Positions 50,898 through 59,411 of a stretch of 64,000 bases of DNA are shown piece after piece; positions within the stretch are counted from its first letter, which is position 1, and the number at the start of each line of letters is the position of its first letter. Location: the NCBI RefSeq assembly GCF_004154955.1, contig NZ_CP011524.1, positions 434,001 to 498,000 on the forward strand, written 5' to 3'. Below the pieces are notes generated by a model. That model was not told where the DNA came from. It did not search any database and saw only the letters and a program-made list of their open reading frames with translations. The position numbers were made by a program, and so were the translations under genes. This stretch comes from Intestinimonas butyriciproducens (GTDB lineage Bacteria; Bacillota; Clostridia; Oscillospirales; Oscillospiraceae).

Positions 50898-52738
50898 TAT
50901 CCGATTCCTCCGTTCAATCGTCTGCGTCCCTGCCGCTGCTTGGGCGGGGCGGCGGCTTCCTGTCTCAACTGCACGGGGTTGGCGATTTCAAGGGCCGCCG
51001 TGGCGTAATTGCGCAGGTCAAGGGGTTCATTTCGCTTGTATTTCTCGTCTTTCAGCACCCACATGGTCGTCATGCGCCCCTTGCGGAATCGCGTCACCAG
51101 CTTTTCGCTGGTCAGTCCACGGAAATAAAGCTCGTCATATCCCGCTTCCTCCGCCGCCGGGAAATGGCAGTAGTTCGGCCCCTTGGTCTTATGGGCAAGC
51201 CGCTTGTAAAGCAGCGCCTTGCCCGCGTCAACGCCGAGGATGAACAGTGGTGCCTTGACCCGGTTGTTGGTGGACGGGTCTCTGATGTATGGAACATCCG
51301 CGCCGCCCTTGCCCTTGATGGCAAGCACGCGCCGGTCATATCGCTCTTTGCAGAACGAGTAAACCGCGTTGGCATGGTGGCCGCCGCTGTCCACGCAGCA
51401 GGCCAATATGCGCATGGGCGTACCGTCTTTTTTGTAGAACGCGCTCAACAAGAAAGCGTCAAGGTCGTTCCACACCTGTTCTTTCAGCAGGTCGCCGTAT
51501 ATCTTCTGATAGCGGATGCCCCAGCTCTCCTTGCCGATGCCCCAGCCGACCACTTCAACCTCAAAGCGATCATCCTGCACATCGACACCGGCTGTCAGCA
51601 CCAGCACATCGTCCGGCACTTCCGCCTCATAGATTTCCCGCCGCTGGAACAGGTCGCCGTCCTCCAACTGCTCGCCCTGTTCCTCCCATGTCTCGCCCAG
51701 CTCCGTGTTGACCCAGACTTTCATGCCCTCCGGGTTTCCCTGTTCAAGCTGTTCATGGGCAACGGCAAACTTCTGCACGATCTCGTTCCACCCGCAAAAG
51801 GTGGAAGCAAGGGTGTTCAGGTGGAAGCCCCGCGCCTCCGCCGTCGGATTTTCCGCCACGAAGCGCCCGCGTTTGCTGGCTTTCTTCCATGCGTATTCGC
51901 TGCTCAAAACGCCGCAGCGCTCGCAGGCGTATTCCACCGGCGCGGAGAGATCGTCTTTATCGAACTTGACCCCGCCCCACACAAGGGGCTGATAGTGCCC
52001 GCACTCTGGGCACGGTACATTCCATTCCTCCCGCGTGGACTGATTGAACTCTGTTTCAATGCGGCTGTGTCCCTTGATAACCGGGGTGCTGACCATAACG
52101 GTTTTCTTGTCCCAAAAGGTCGTCTGCCGCTTCTGGGCAAGGCTCAAAGGGTCGCCCTCGGTTCCGGCGCTGGTGGGGTATCGGTCTACCTCGTCGGCCA
52201 GCAGAACTTTGATCGGGCGGCTGGCAAGGCCGGTAGCACTGTTTGCGCCTACGATGGTGATGTGCCCGCCGGGGAAATTCTTTTTCAAGATCGTGTTCCC
52301 GGAGTATCGGCTTTTGGTATCGACCTTATCCCGCAGCTCCGGCGTGTCCCGCAGCATAGGTGCAAGGCGGTCTTTGGAAAAGGTCTGCCCCATGTCCAAT
52401 GTCGGCTGCATGACCAGCATCGGGGCGGGGGCGTAATCCATGTAGTAGCCGATGGTGTTCAGGATAAAGGCATCCGTTTTGCCGATCTGCGCAGCGGACA
52501 TGATAACCACCTTGCGCACATGGGGGTCGCCGATGGCATCCATGATCTCCCTCTGATACGGGGCTTTGTCTGTGTGCCAGCGTCCCGGCTCCGCGCTGCT
52601 CTCCGCCGATAGCATCCTGTATCGGTCTGCCCACTGGGAAAGCGTCAGCTCCGGCGGCGGTTTCAACACCGCCACACATCGGGCCAGCATTTCCAGCGTG
52701 CTTTCCGGGATGTCAACGGTGCTGTTCCGGCTTGGCAT
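50897..52738 (-). CDS. Terminase large subunit (lambda GpA-like)
   Basis: 613 residues. ATPase part: VVIMSAAQIGKTDAFILNT (Walker A-like, about residue 70) and KVLLADEVDRYP (Walker B). The middle has a zinc-like CPECGHYQPL and CERCG. The nuclease part carries TAGVDVQDDRFEVEVVGWG near 390 and GVDAGKALLYKRL near 540. It packages DNA into the head. AAAGGAG stands before the ATG. Confidence 0.93.
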   Translation of the reverse strand: MPSRNSTVDIPESTLEMLARCVAVLKPPPELTLSQWADRYRMLSAESSAEPGRWHTDKAPYQREIMDAIGDPHVRKVVIMSAAQIGKTDAFILNTIGYYMDYAPAPMLVMQPTLDMGQTFSKDRLAPMLRDTPELRDKVDTKSRYSGNTILKKNFPGGHITIVGANSATGLASRPIKVLLADEVDRYPTSAGTEGDPLSLAQKRQTTFWDKKTVMVSTPVIKGHSRIETEFNQSTREEWNVPCPECGHYQPLVWGGVKFDKDDLSAPVEYACERCGVLSSEYAWKKASKRGRFVAENPTAEARGFHLNTLASTFCGWNEIVQKFAVAHEQLEQGNPEGMKVWVNTELGETWEEQGEQLEDGDLFQRREIYEAEVPDDVLVLTAGVDVQDDRFEVEVVGWGIGKESWGIRYQKIYGDLLKEQVWNDLDAFLLSAFYKKDGTPMRILACCVDSGGHHANAVYSFCKERYDRRVLAIKGKGGADVPYIRDPSTNNRVKAPLFILGVDAGKALLYKRLAHKTKGPNYCHFPAAEEAGYDELYFRGLTSEKLVTRFRKGRMTTMWVLKDEKYKRNEPLDLRNYATAALEIANPVQLRQEAAAPPKQRQGRRRLNGGIG

Positions 52739-52853
52739 GGCCTTTCTCCTTTACGCAGAACGGAAAGAGGCACAGGTATTTCCGATCATCCACTTTCCGC
52801 CCCCAGACGCATCCCTTGCACTTGCACTTGTCTTTCTTCTCATTCTTCGCCAT
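52713..52853 (-). CDS. 46-residue cysteine-rich protein overlapping the terminase genes
   Basis: The ATG at 52853 lies inside the end of the Nu1-like gene and the stop lies inside the start of the large terminase gene. Cysteines form CKCKGC, then CLFPFC, a likely zinc knuckle. Coding is supported by close packing and by the Cys pattern; the overlap on both sides makes it easy to miss. Confidence 0.55.
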   Translation of the reverse strand: MAKNEKKDKCKCKGCVWGRKVDDRKYLCLFPFCVKEKGHAKPEQHR

Positions 52854-53322
52854 CTCCGTCACCGTCCCTTGCGGCAAAAGCCACGCGGTAATCGCTCAAT
52901 TCCTCCAACGCCTCGTCGATAGCCTGTTTCAGCTCGTCAAAAATGGCGGTTTGGTTTCCGCCCATGCTGGCAAGCGTGGGGGAGAGCTTGGCGGGCAGCG
53001 CAAGGAAGCGCCCACGGATATTCAAAAACACGGTTTTCAATCCGGCTTCAATGTCCTGCGTGCGGTGCAGCTCGCCCATCCGCAGCTTGTTTTCCATCTC
53101 CGCCGCCTCGCGTTTGGCGCGGGTCAGCCCCGCCCGCTCGTCGTTGAGATTGATCTTCCCGCTGCCATTGCGCAGGAAAGTAATGTATTTCGTCACCGTC
53201 GCCTGCAGGTCGTAAAGCCCCGGCTGCTTTTCGGAGATCACGCCCTCGTCCCGGAGCTGCCGCACCCGGCGCTCGGTCAAACCCAGCCATGCCGCCACGA
53301 CCTTACTTGTGTATAGCTTCAT
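52840..53322 (-). CDS. Terminase small subunit (Nu1-like)
   Basis: 160 residues. The N-terminus (LYTSKVVAAWLGLTERRVRQ, LRDEGVIS) is a winged-helix domain as in lambda Nu1. The helical C-terminal part would bind the large subunit. It directly precedes the GpA-like gene in the transcript. It overlaps the next gene upstream by four bases. Confidence 0.82.
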   Translation of the reverse strand: MKLYTSKVVAAWLGLTERRVRQLRDEGVISEKQPGLYDLQATVTKYITFLRNGSGKINLNDERAGLTRAKREAAEMENKLRMGELHRTQDIEAGLKTVFLNIRGRFLALPAKLSPTLASMGGNQTAIFDELKQAIDEALEELSDYRVAFAARDGDGDGEE

Positions 53323-54089
53323 TCCGCGTCAACCTCCACGCCCTCGTCCGTTTCATCCTCCGGGCCTCCCACATCGAACGCGCCGGTGGCCCTCATGCGC
53401 ATAATGTCGAGGCGTTCCCGCTCCAACGCCATGCGCTTTTCGCTCTCTTCCAGCGCACGCAGGCTGTCGGCAATCTTGGTAATGCGCCCCTGCACCTTGT
53501 AAAGCGCCTCCTGCAGTTTCATGCTTCTTGCAAAGGCGCTGTCCTTGGTATACATGCCCATGTTCTGATTTGCGCCGTCCTGCTTCTTATCGCCGCGCCC
53601 GCCGGGCACGCGCATATCAAGCAGGCTGCTGATGTGCAGGGTGTCCTCCGGCTCCGCCTCATACTGGGCGATCTTCTCCAATATGCGGTGCTCCCGCACC
53701 TTGGCGATTTTCAACTCATGTTCCAGTGCTTCCTTGCTCCCGGTGGGCGTAAGCTGTACGATCTCCCTCTCCGAATCGGTGAGCATATCAAAAAAGATGG
53801 TGCTGTAAGCTCCATCCTTTTCCGCGTTCTTATTCCCCAGCGGCGCGCCCTCATGGCTGCCCGCCGCGTTTTTATGACCGGCGCTGTTCTTGTTGCCCGG
53901 CTGCCCGCCCCGCTTTTTCTTCGGTAGGTCGGCATCCCATTTGTCAGCCGCTTTCCAATTCCGCAAGGTCTGATAGGTCACGCCCAGCGCATCGGCCAGC
54001 TCGCGCAGGTTCACTTTCTCGCCCCGCGCCTTTCGGGCGATGTAATCAGCCTTGGCGGTGTCGCGCTTCTCGCTCCGCTTCGGCATCAT
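53319..54089 (-). CDS. Second terminase-small-like protein with helix-turn-helix
   Basis: 256 residues from the ATG at 54089. The N-terminal 60 residues (ELADALGVTYQTLRNWKAAD) contain a helix-turn-helix, followed by the KKKRGGQPGNKNSAGHKNAA block of phage terminase small-subunit N-terminal proteins. The long helical C-terminus is charged. The phage has both this type and a Nu1-type protein. It is the first gene of the late operon. Confidence 0.75.
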   Translation of the reverse strand: MMPKRSEKRDTAKADYIARKARGEKVNLRELADALGVTYQTLRNWKAADKWDADLPKKKRGGQPGNKNSAGHKNAAGSHEGAPLGNKNAEKDGAYSTIFFDMLTDSEREIVQLTPTGSKEALEHELKIAKVREHRILEKIAQYEAEPEDTLHISSLLDMRVPGGRGDKKQDGANQNMGMYTKDSAFARSMKLQEALYKVQGRITKIADSLRALEESEKRMALERERLDIMRMRATGAFDVGGPEDETDEGVEVDAE

Positions 54090-54179
54090 CACACCCCCAA
54101 AATAGACGGCGCACCCCACTTGGCCTACCTGAATACCCCGCGTAGGGACGCAAGGCTTCGGCCAAAACAGGGCGCACCA

Positions 54180-54212
54180 ATAACAAAGCCCGCAGCGTTT
54201 TAAGCTGTGGGC
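54180..54212 (-). terminator. Hairpin in the leader of the late operon
   Basis: GCCCGCAGC (54188-54196) pairs with GCTGTGGGC (54204-54212) over nine positions; on the minus strand TTTGTTATT follows. It lies about 95 bases before the first late gene, where it would attenuate late transcription unless overridden. Confidence 0.55.
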
Positions 54213-54759
54213 CTGTTCTTCACGCTATGAATATATCATGGAAAACCTGTCAAAGTTGCCAACTCTCAAAAATTTTTCTTGCCCTCCCGCCGCCGCGTCA
54301 CTTTTTACTTGACCGCCTCCCGGCGCAAGCGCCCTCAAAACACCGTAAGCCCTTGCGGCTGCTGCATTTCTTTACTTGCCTGCAATTTGCCGCCCCCAGC
54401 AAAATGGTTTTCGATGTTTTGTCGATCTCACCATTTCGTTGACCTCGCCAAAATGGCGAAGCGCCGCGCCCGCTGGTTCCGCTTCGGTGCCCTCATGCCC
54501 CCGGTGGTGCCCATTGATTTGCCCCTCCCGCGTTTTTTGAACCCCCTCCTATTTTCCGCCGCCCCGCCGGGGAAGCCCTAAAAAAATGTTCACACCTACA
54601 AAACTTTTGCGCTTCTGAACCCGTAAGGCATCGCGCGGGCGCGCGCAGTACCTACGCGCGTGCGCAGGTATAAAATCGCGCGCGTTTATATATCGCGTGG
54701 GCGTTTGAAAGTCGCGGGCGGGTGCGGCGGGCGGTCATTGCTTCGGCGGTGTGCCGGTG
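54213..54759. other. Gene-free region between early and late operons
   Basis: No believable gene on either strand. On the minus strand TTTGACAGGTTTTCCATGA followed by TATATTCATAG (about 54226-54256) has a good -35 but poorly spaced -10 candidates, compatible with an activator-dependent late promoter. Around 54630-54705 the sequence alternates purine and pyrimidine (CGCGCG, GCGCGCG, TATATA), which is unusual for the window. Confidence 0.55.
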
Positions 54760-55105
54760 GTGGGCTGCTGCTGGTGCTGCTGGTGCTGGTGTTTGTGCCG
54801 GTGCTGGCGGTTGTGCCGGTGGTGCTGCTGGTGCCGGTGGTGATCGTCGGCGCGGCTGCCGGTGGTGAGGCTGCCGGGCGGGGCTGGTGATCTGCTGGCT
54901 GCCGGTGGTGCCGGTGATCGTCGGCGCGGCTGCCGTTGGTGAGGCCGTCGGGCGGGGCTGGTGATCCGCTGGCTGCCGGTGGTGCCGGTGATCGTCGGCG
55001 CGGCTGCCGTTGGTGAGGCCGTCGGGCGGGGCTGGTGATCCGCTGGCTGCCGGTGGTGCCGGTGATCGTCGGCGCGGCTGCCGGTGGTGAGGCCGTCTGG
55101 CGGGG
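54760..55105. repeat. Direct repeat array with 74-bp unit
   Basis: Three near-identical 74-bp copies start at 54884, 54958 and 55032, with a degenerate partial copy before them (about 54818-54883). A CTGGTG/CCGGTG-rich low-complexity stretch (54760-54845) leads in. A unit of 74 bases is not a multiple of three, so the array cannot encode a repeated peptide in one frame. Position between the divergent operons suggests an origin or regulatory role. Confidence 0.85.
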
Positions 55106-55304
55106 CCGCCAGTGTCGCCGGGGAAGTATTTACCGCGCGCGGTATCGTCTCCCGAAAGGCTATATAATACGCCCCCTATACCCCCCAGCACAGCGTTTTA
55201 ACAGAAATTCACCACGGGAAAAGCAACGCCCCAGCGGAGCCGCCGAAAAATTTTTCCCCCTACGGGGGAACATCCCCGCCCCGAAAAAAATTTCAAAAAA
55301 ACGC

Positions 55305-55333
55305 TTGACATTTACACGGCACCGTGTTACATT
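55305..55333 (+). promoter_or_regulatory. Early promoter
   Basis: TTGACA (55305-55310), 17 bases, TACATT (55328-55333): a near-consensus vegetative promoter reading into the plus-strand early operon. A palindromic operator occupies the spacer and a second copy lies just downstream. Confidence 0.85.
55314..55327. promoter_or_regulatory. Operator copy 1 (in the promoter spacer)
   Basis: ACACGGCACCGTGT, two 6-base arms around CA, between the -35 and -10 boxes. A bound protein here would block RNA polymerase. Confidence 0.75.
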
Positions 55334-55349
55334 CATGGCACAGCAAGCG

Positions 55350-55363
55350 ACACGGCACCGTGT
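55350..55363. promoter_or_regulatory. Operator copy 2
   Basis: Identical 14-base palindrome ACACGGCACCGTGT, 36 bases after copy 1, about 10 bases after the expected transcription start. The spacing is close to 3.4 helical turns. Confidence 0.75.
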
Positions 55364-55400
55364 CAAACGAAAAACGAAAAATCATCAGGAGGTTTTCACC

Positions 55401-55814
55401 ATGACGAACAACGAGATTATTTTTGAGACTGTCCGCAGCAGCTTCACCCCCGCCCAGCTCGCCGATCTGGTCAACGCGACTTTCACCGCTGACCAGCTCA
55501 ACGCCCGCCGCGCTGGCGTAAAGATCACCGTCGCCGAGGGCAGCGACGAAACCCCGGAAAGCGTGTTTAACGCCATGCTGGCCGCCGAGACTTTCCACAC
55601 TTTCGCCGAGTGGAAGCGCATGGGGTACAGCGTGAAAAAGGGACAGCACGCCGCGCTTGTGTGCAATCTCTGGAAGTACACCGACAAGCCCGGCAAGGCC
55701 GCCCGCGAGGCCGCCGCCGCTGCTGGCGAGGATGCCCCGGAAAGCGACCCGCATTTTTACATGGCAAAGGCGCATCTTTTCCACGCCTTGCAGGTGGATA
55801 AGATCAGCAAGTGA
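55401..55814 (+). CDS. ArdC-like/ssDNA-binding-like early protein
   Basis: 137 residues from the ATG at 55401 with AGGAGG upstream. The part FHTFAEWKRMGYSVKKGQHA (about residues 63-82) is like the N-terminal domain of ArdC-type antirestriction proteins. An Ala/Glu-rich linker and a short helix follow. It is the first gene behind the operator-controlled promoter. Confidence 0.6.
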   Translation: MTNNEIIFETVRSSFTPAQLADLVNATFTADQLNARRAGVKITVAEGSDETPESVFNAMLAAETFHTFAEWKRMGYSVKKGQHAALVCNLWKYTDKPGKAAREAAAAAGEDAPESDPHFYMAKAHLFHALQVDKISK

Positions 55815-55825
55815 CCCCAGCGACG

Positions 55826-55870
55826 CGGACACTTTAGCAGGGCTGCACCGCACAAAGCAACCCCGCCCCA
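55826..55870 (+). repeat. Intergenic module A, copy 1
   Basis: Starts CGGACACTTTAGCAGGGCTG and ends with CAACCCCGCCCCA. Two further copies occur at 58126 and 59412, each just before the ribosome site of the next gene. A hairpin (GGGCTGC with GCAACCC, one mismatch) is kept in all three. Confidence 0.8.
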
Positions 55871-55915
55871 GCCCATCGGGCATGAATCAAAATCAAACTT
55901 TGGAGGTTTTCAATT

Positions 55916-56845
55916 ATGGCAAAGCAAAATTATTATGGCAGCTTCAACCCCAGCGCCGCCGCAAAGGCTCTGAAAATGGCCGACCGCTATTTCTGCCAGA
56001 TCACCGAGGACGGCACAATTTACGCCGGTTCCGGCTATGTGCTTTTCAAGCTGACCCCCCACGACTACGCCGCCATTGTTCAGCCCGTCGCCTGCTGCGA
56101 GGCTGGCAACTGGACGATTGACCGCAACGGCAAGAGCGAAAGCAACATTGACGCGGCGCGCATCTTCTCCGAGGCCGTCAAGACCGCACAGAACGCCGCC
56201 GATCTGCAGTCCTGCCCGCTGGTTATCAACTGCAAGAAAGACAAAAACCCCGCCGCCGCCTACTACAACGCCGAGGCCGATTTTGTAGCCCTTTACAATC
56301 CCGCATATCTCGCCGCTTTCCCCGGCGCGGCCATCCGCGCAAGCTCCGCTTGCAGCCCCGCGATCATGTATAACGGCGGGGAGGCCGTCGGGCTGGTAAT
56401 GCCTATCCGCGCCGAACCCAAAGCCGCCCGCGCCGTTAAGGCATACTTTACCGAGGCCGACGACGACAACGACAACAACGCCGAGGCCGAGAAGCTGCGC
56501 GGCCAGTTGGCCGCCCGGAACGCCGAGCTGCTGGAAGCCCGCGACAAGATCAAAGCCCTGCGCGGTGAGATCAACGACCTGCAAGCGGAGGTTTGCGAGC
56601 TGTCCACCGTCAGCGCCGAGGCCGTGCCCGCCGCCGACAACAAGCCGGAACCCAAAACCGCCGCCGAGATCATCGCGGCGCGCTGGGCAGAGGTTGACGG
56701 CCTGACCGCAACTATCAAGGGCGCGCAGACCGCCGCGCCGGTGGTGTGGCTTGCCGGTGACACAAAACCCCATGCAAAAGCCATCGAGGCCGACGGCGGC
56801 AAGTGGAGCGCCAAAAAGAACGCCTATTATTTCCGCGTCGCCTGA
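55916..56845 (+). CDS. Early protein with coiled coil and C-terminal KWS/YYF domain
   Basis: 309 residues. The N-terminal half is alpha/beta (sliding-clamp-like pattern not proven). A coiled coil spans about 190-235 (AEAEKLRGQLAARNAELLEA). The C-terminus (HAKAIEADGGKWSAKKNAYY) resembles the end of the protein at 58219, where the corresponding block is GFRWSPRYGAWQR. TGGAGG stands before the ATG. Function unknown. Confidence 0.7.
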   Translation: MAKQNYYGSFNPSAAAKALKMADRYFCQITEDGTIYAGSGYVLFKLTPHDYAAIVQPVACCEAGNWTIDRNGKSESNIDAARIFSEAVKTAQNAADLQSCPLVINCKKDKNPAAAYYNAEADFVALYNPAYLAAFPGAAIRASSACSPAIMYNGGEAVGLVMPIRAEPKAARAVKAYFTEADDDNDNNAEAEKLRGQLAARNAELLEARDKIKALRGEINDLQAEVCELSTVSAEAVPAADNKPEPKTAAEIIAARWAEVDGLTATIKGAQTAAPVVWLAGDTKPHAKAIEADGGKWSAKKNAYYFRVA

Positions 56846-56927
56846 CACAACCCGCAAGGCCGACGGCATCCGCCGCCGCTGGTGCAAGCCCAGCCGCCCC
56901 ACCGGGGCGGGCGCTCATGGGTCACAA
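56846..56927 (+). repeat. Intergenic module B, copy 1
   Basis: 82 bp starting CACAACCCGCAAGGCCGACG and containing the hairpin CCGCCCC-ACC-GGGGCGG. It is almost identical to the module at 57561. Each lies between the stop of one early gene and the ribosome site of the next. Confidence 0.85.
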
Positions 56928-56958
56928 TCCAAACCAAAAAAACAGGAGGTAAAACACT

Positions 56959-57558
56959 ATGATGCTTGAAGAATTTGAAAGCCGTACCGGCTTTTATCCC
57001 ACCCGCGACCTTTACAGCCGAATTGAAGCGGCTTACATGGAAAGCGGACTTGACAAAGACAGCTTTTGCGCCGCGTACAAAGAAAACCGCGACGGCATAG
57101 CGGAGGCAATCGCACGGGATGCCGCTTTTGATGAAATCAAGGCCGCCACCCAGCGAGAAAGCGAAATCAAGAAGCTGCAAGAGCAGGTCGCCCAGCTTAC
57201 AAAACAGCTTGATCGGGAACTCGAATGGAAGCCCTACGAACTGTCGCAGAATGTGCCGCAAGCAGATTATGCAAAGCTTGCCGCCGGTGCCGAAAGCGGG
57301 CTATGCGCTCACTACATGACCGACGAGGAAGCAATCAAATGGATTTGTGACGAGTTTGATTTTGACCCGGCAAAGATCACGATCATTCACGAAGTCCCGG
57401 AATACGAAATCAACCGTCACAACCAGCTCCGCAAAACTGGGAAAATGTACGACTGCCGCCCGGTTTACTGTGCTACCGATTATCACTACATCCGCTTCAA
57501 CACAAAGCGCTGGTTCTATGAGGTCTGGAACGGCCAGCTCCGCCCGTTCTACGCATAA
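56959..57558 (+). CDS. Hypothetical early protein
   Basis: 199 residues. The N-terminal half is helical (LEEFESRTGFYPTRDLYSRI, then a coiled coil ESEIKKLQEQVAQLTKQLDR). The C-terminal half is beta-rich with many aromatics. AGGAGG precedes the ATG. Similar starts are common in clostridial mobile elements; function unknown. Confidence 0.7.
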   Translation: MMLEEFESRTGFYPTRDLYSRIEAAYMESGLDKDSFCAAYKENRDGIAEAIARDAAFDEIKAATQRESEIKKLQEQVAQLTKQLDRELEWKPYELSQNVPQADYAKLAAGAESGLCAHYMTDEEAIKWICDEFDFDPAKITIIHEVPEYEINRHNQLRKTGKMYDCRPVYCATDYHYIRFNTKRWFYEVWNGQLRPFYA

Positions 57559-57560
57559 CC

Positions 57561-57643
57561 CACAACCCGCAAGGCCGACGGCATCCGCCGCCGCTGGTGC
57601 AAGCCCAGCCGCCCCCGCCGGGGCGGGCGCTCATGGGTCACAA
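57561..57643 (+). repeat. Intergenic module B, copy 2
   Basis: 83 bp, differing from copy 1 only around the hairpin loop (CCGCCCC-CGCC-GGGGCGG instead of CCGCCCC-ACC-GGGGCGG). Conservation of the stem with a changed loop suggests a functional RNA structure or recent duplication. Confidence 0.85.
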
Positions 57644-57673
57644 CCCAAAACCACAAAACAGGAGGTTTTCATC

Positions 57674-58117
57674 ATGGCAGCAACAACACGCCCCATCCCC
57701 GGCATCTTCTCCAAGGTTCCCGGCGGCTACGCACAGCAGATCAACGAGCAGACAACGCTTTTTGTCCCGGATATGTGCGCCGCCAGTTTTAACCCCGACA
57801 CCGGCGATCTTCGCGGCTACGCTCCCGACTATGAAGCGCTGGAAGCTGCAAAGGCTCCCGCCGTCCACGCTGACAAACCCGGCGAATATTCCTATTGCTA
57901 CGAAATGCAAAAGGCTCCAACGGGCTGCGACTTCGCCGCCGATCTCTCCTATTACGGCAAGCACTACTTTCTCCGGCCACTCCGCGACGATCTCCCGCAG
58001 CTCCACGGGCGCGGCATCAGCTACGATGAAAAGCGTAACACCTATACGGTCACGCTCCGCGCCTATGAGAAGCTCAAAGAGCAATACCGCATCCGATACG
58101 AAACCTGCCTTGATTGA
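57674..58117 (+). CDS. Hypothetical early protein
   Basis: 147 residues from the ATG at 57674 (AGGAGG upstream). Starts MAATTRPIPGIFSKVPGGYA. It has a small globular alpha/beta domain ending in a helix (RAYEKLKEQYRIRYETCLD). I do not recognise the family. Confidence 0.65.
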   Translation: MAATTRPIPGIFSKVPGGYAQQINEQTTLFVPDMCAASFNPDTGDLRGYAPDYEALEAAKAPAVHADKPGEYSYCYEMQKAPTGCDFAADLSYYGKHYFLRPLRDDLPQLHGRGISYDEKRNTYTVTLRAYEKLKEQYRIRYETCLD

Positions 58118-58125
58118 CCCCCACC

Positions 58126-58173
58126 CGGACACTTTCGCGGGGCTGCACCGGCACACAAAGCAACCCCACCCCA
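58126..58173 (+). repeat. Intergenic module A, copy 2
   Basis: CGGACACTTTCGCGGGGCTG to CAACCCCACCCCA, followed by an A-rich stretch and CGGAGGTAC. It keeps the hairpin of copies 1 and 3. Confidence 0.8.
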
Positions 58174-58218
58174 TAAGCAAAACCCAAAACCCAAAAATCC
58201 AAAACGGAGGTACACAAA

Positions 58219-59133
58219 ATGTCTGTTACTTACTACCCGATCAACGAGGACACCGCCCGCAACGCGCATTACATGGTACACATGAGCGACTACAAGCCCG
58301 GCAGCGCCACGGCCGGCTACCGCGCCGCCGTGGACGAGGCCGCCGCGCTGGTGGAGGCGCAGAAAGCCAAGGTCAGCCCCTACTATCACGACAAGCTGGA
58401 CGGCCTGCTTGACCGCTACGCCCGCCGCCTTGCCGAGTGGACGAACGACTACAACCGCAATCAGGCCAGCTATCCCAGCCAGTTTATTTCCGGGGCGGGC
58501 GGCTTCAATATGCGCAAGCACAACAAGCAGATGGCGCGGGAAGATACCCTCTGGAAAGAGTACGACGAGATCAAAGCCCTGCTGCACAAGATGGAAAGTG
58601 TCGGCACCGGCCCGGTCGATCTGGCAGACCCCCACGCCCGTGAAATCCTCACCGACCAGCTCCAAAAGCTCCAAGCCCGGCTTGACCGCAACAAGGCTAT
58701 GAACGCCTATTATCGCAAGCACAAATCCTTTGCCGGTTTCCCGGAGCTGACCGACGAGGCCGCCGCCCGGCTCGATGCACAATTTGCCGAAACCCGGCAG
58801 CAGTGCCCGTGGATTGACAAGCCGTGCCCCGACTATGAATTGACCAGCCTGCGCGGCAAGATTAAGCGCGTGGAAGAACGCATTGCGGAGCTGGACAAAC
58901 GCGCCCAGCAGGCGGAGCAGCCCGCCGACAACACAGCTTTCCCCGGCGGCGAGATCGTCCGCAATCTGGAAGCCGACCGGCTGCAGATCATCTTCGACGA
59001 AAAGCCCGACGAGGACACCCGCGCCGCCCTGAAACAAAACGGCTTCCGCTGGTCGCCCCGGTACGGCGCATGGCAGCGCCAGTTGACCCAAAACGCAGAA
59101 TCCGCCGCCCGCCGCGCTCTTGGCCTGAAATAA
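58219..59133 (+). CDS. Conserved early phage/element protein
   Basis: 304 residues. A long helical N-terminal region includes YPSQFISGAGGFNMRKHNKQ near 88-107. The C-terminal 50 residues (LQIIFDEKPDEDTRAALKQN, GFRWSPRYGAWQRQ) form a small domain seen in many mobile-element proteins, often after larger DNA-processing domains. Function unknown. Confidence 0.75.
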   Translation: MSVTYYPINEDTARNAHYMVHMSDYKPGSATAGYRAAVDEAAALVEAQKAKVSPYYHDKLDGLLDRYARRLAEWTNDYNRNQASYPSQFISGAGGFNMRKHNKQMAREDTLWKEYDEIKALLHKMESVGTGPVDLADPHAREILTDQLQKLQARLDRNKAMNAYYRKHKSFAGFPELTDEAAARLDAQFAETRQQCPWIDKPCPDYELTSLRGKIKRVEERIAELDKRAQQAEQPADNTAFPGGEIVRNLEADRLQIIFDEKPDEDTRAALKQNGFRWSPRYGAWQRQLTQNAESAARRALGLK

Positions 59134-59177
59134 TCAAAAGCCCGCCCCGGAGGTAACGAGGGCAGAAAGGACATAAA

Positions 59178-59372
59178 ATGTGTCTTACACAGCAGAACGC
59201 CGCCCAGTTTGTCGGCAAGTCCCTGTTTGGCGGGCACTTCCATTATTGGCCTCTGCGTGTCATTCAACACAAAAACGGCCTGTATTACTACATTGACCGT
59301 TTCGGCGTTATGATGAAATGCCCAGACCAAAACGACCTTTTCAACGCGGTTTATTTCAGCCGAGCCGAATAA
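59178..59372 (+). CDS. Small hypothetical early protein
   Basis: 64 residues, aromatic-rich (GHFHYWPLRVIQHKNGLYYY). GAAAGGA lies upstream. It is the only early gene here without a module A or B in front. Unknown function. Confidence 0.55.
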   Translation: MCLTQQNAAQFVGKSLFGGHFHYWPLRVIQHKNGLYYYIDRFGVMMKCPDQNDLFNAVYFSRAE

Positions 59373-59411
59373 CCGCCGCAACCATTTTCGTGACCTCACG
59401 AAAAAGATACC

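Noticed and set aside
54884-55105. Possible CRISPR array
   Set aside because: The 74-bp units follow each other directly, with no unique spacers; no cas genes are nearby.
54652-55191. 179-codon Pro/Thr-rich frame in the 74-bp repeat array
   Set aside because: The repeat unit is not a multiple of three, so the peptide changes frame with each copy; no ribosome site. Treated as non-coding.
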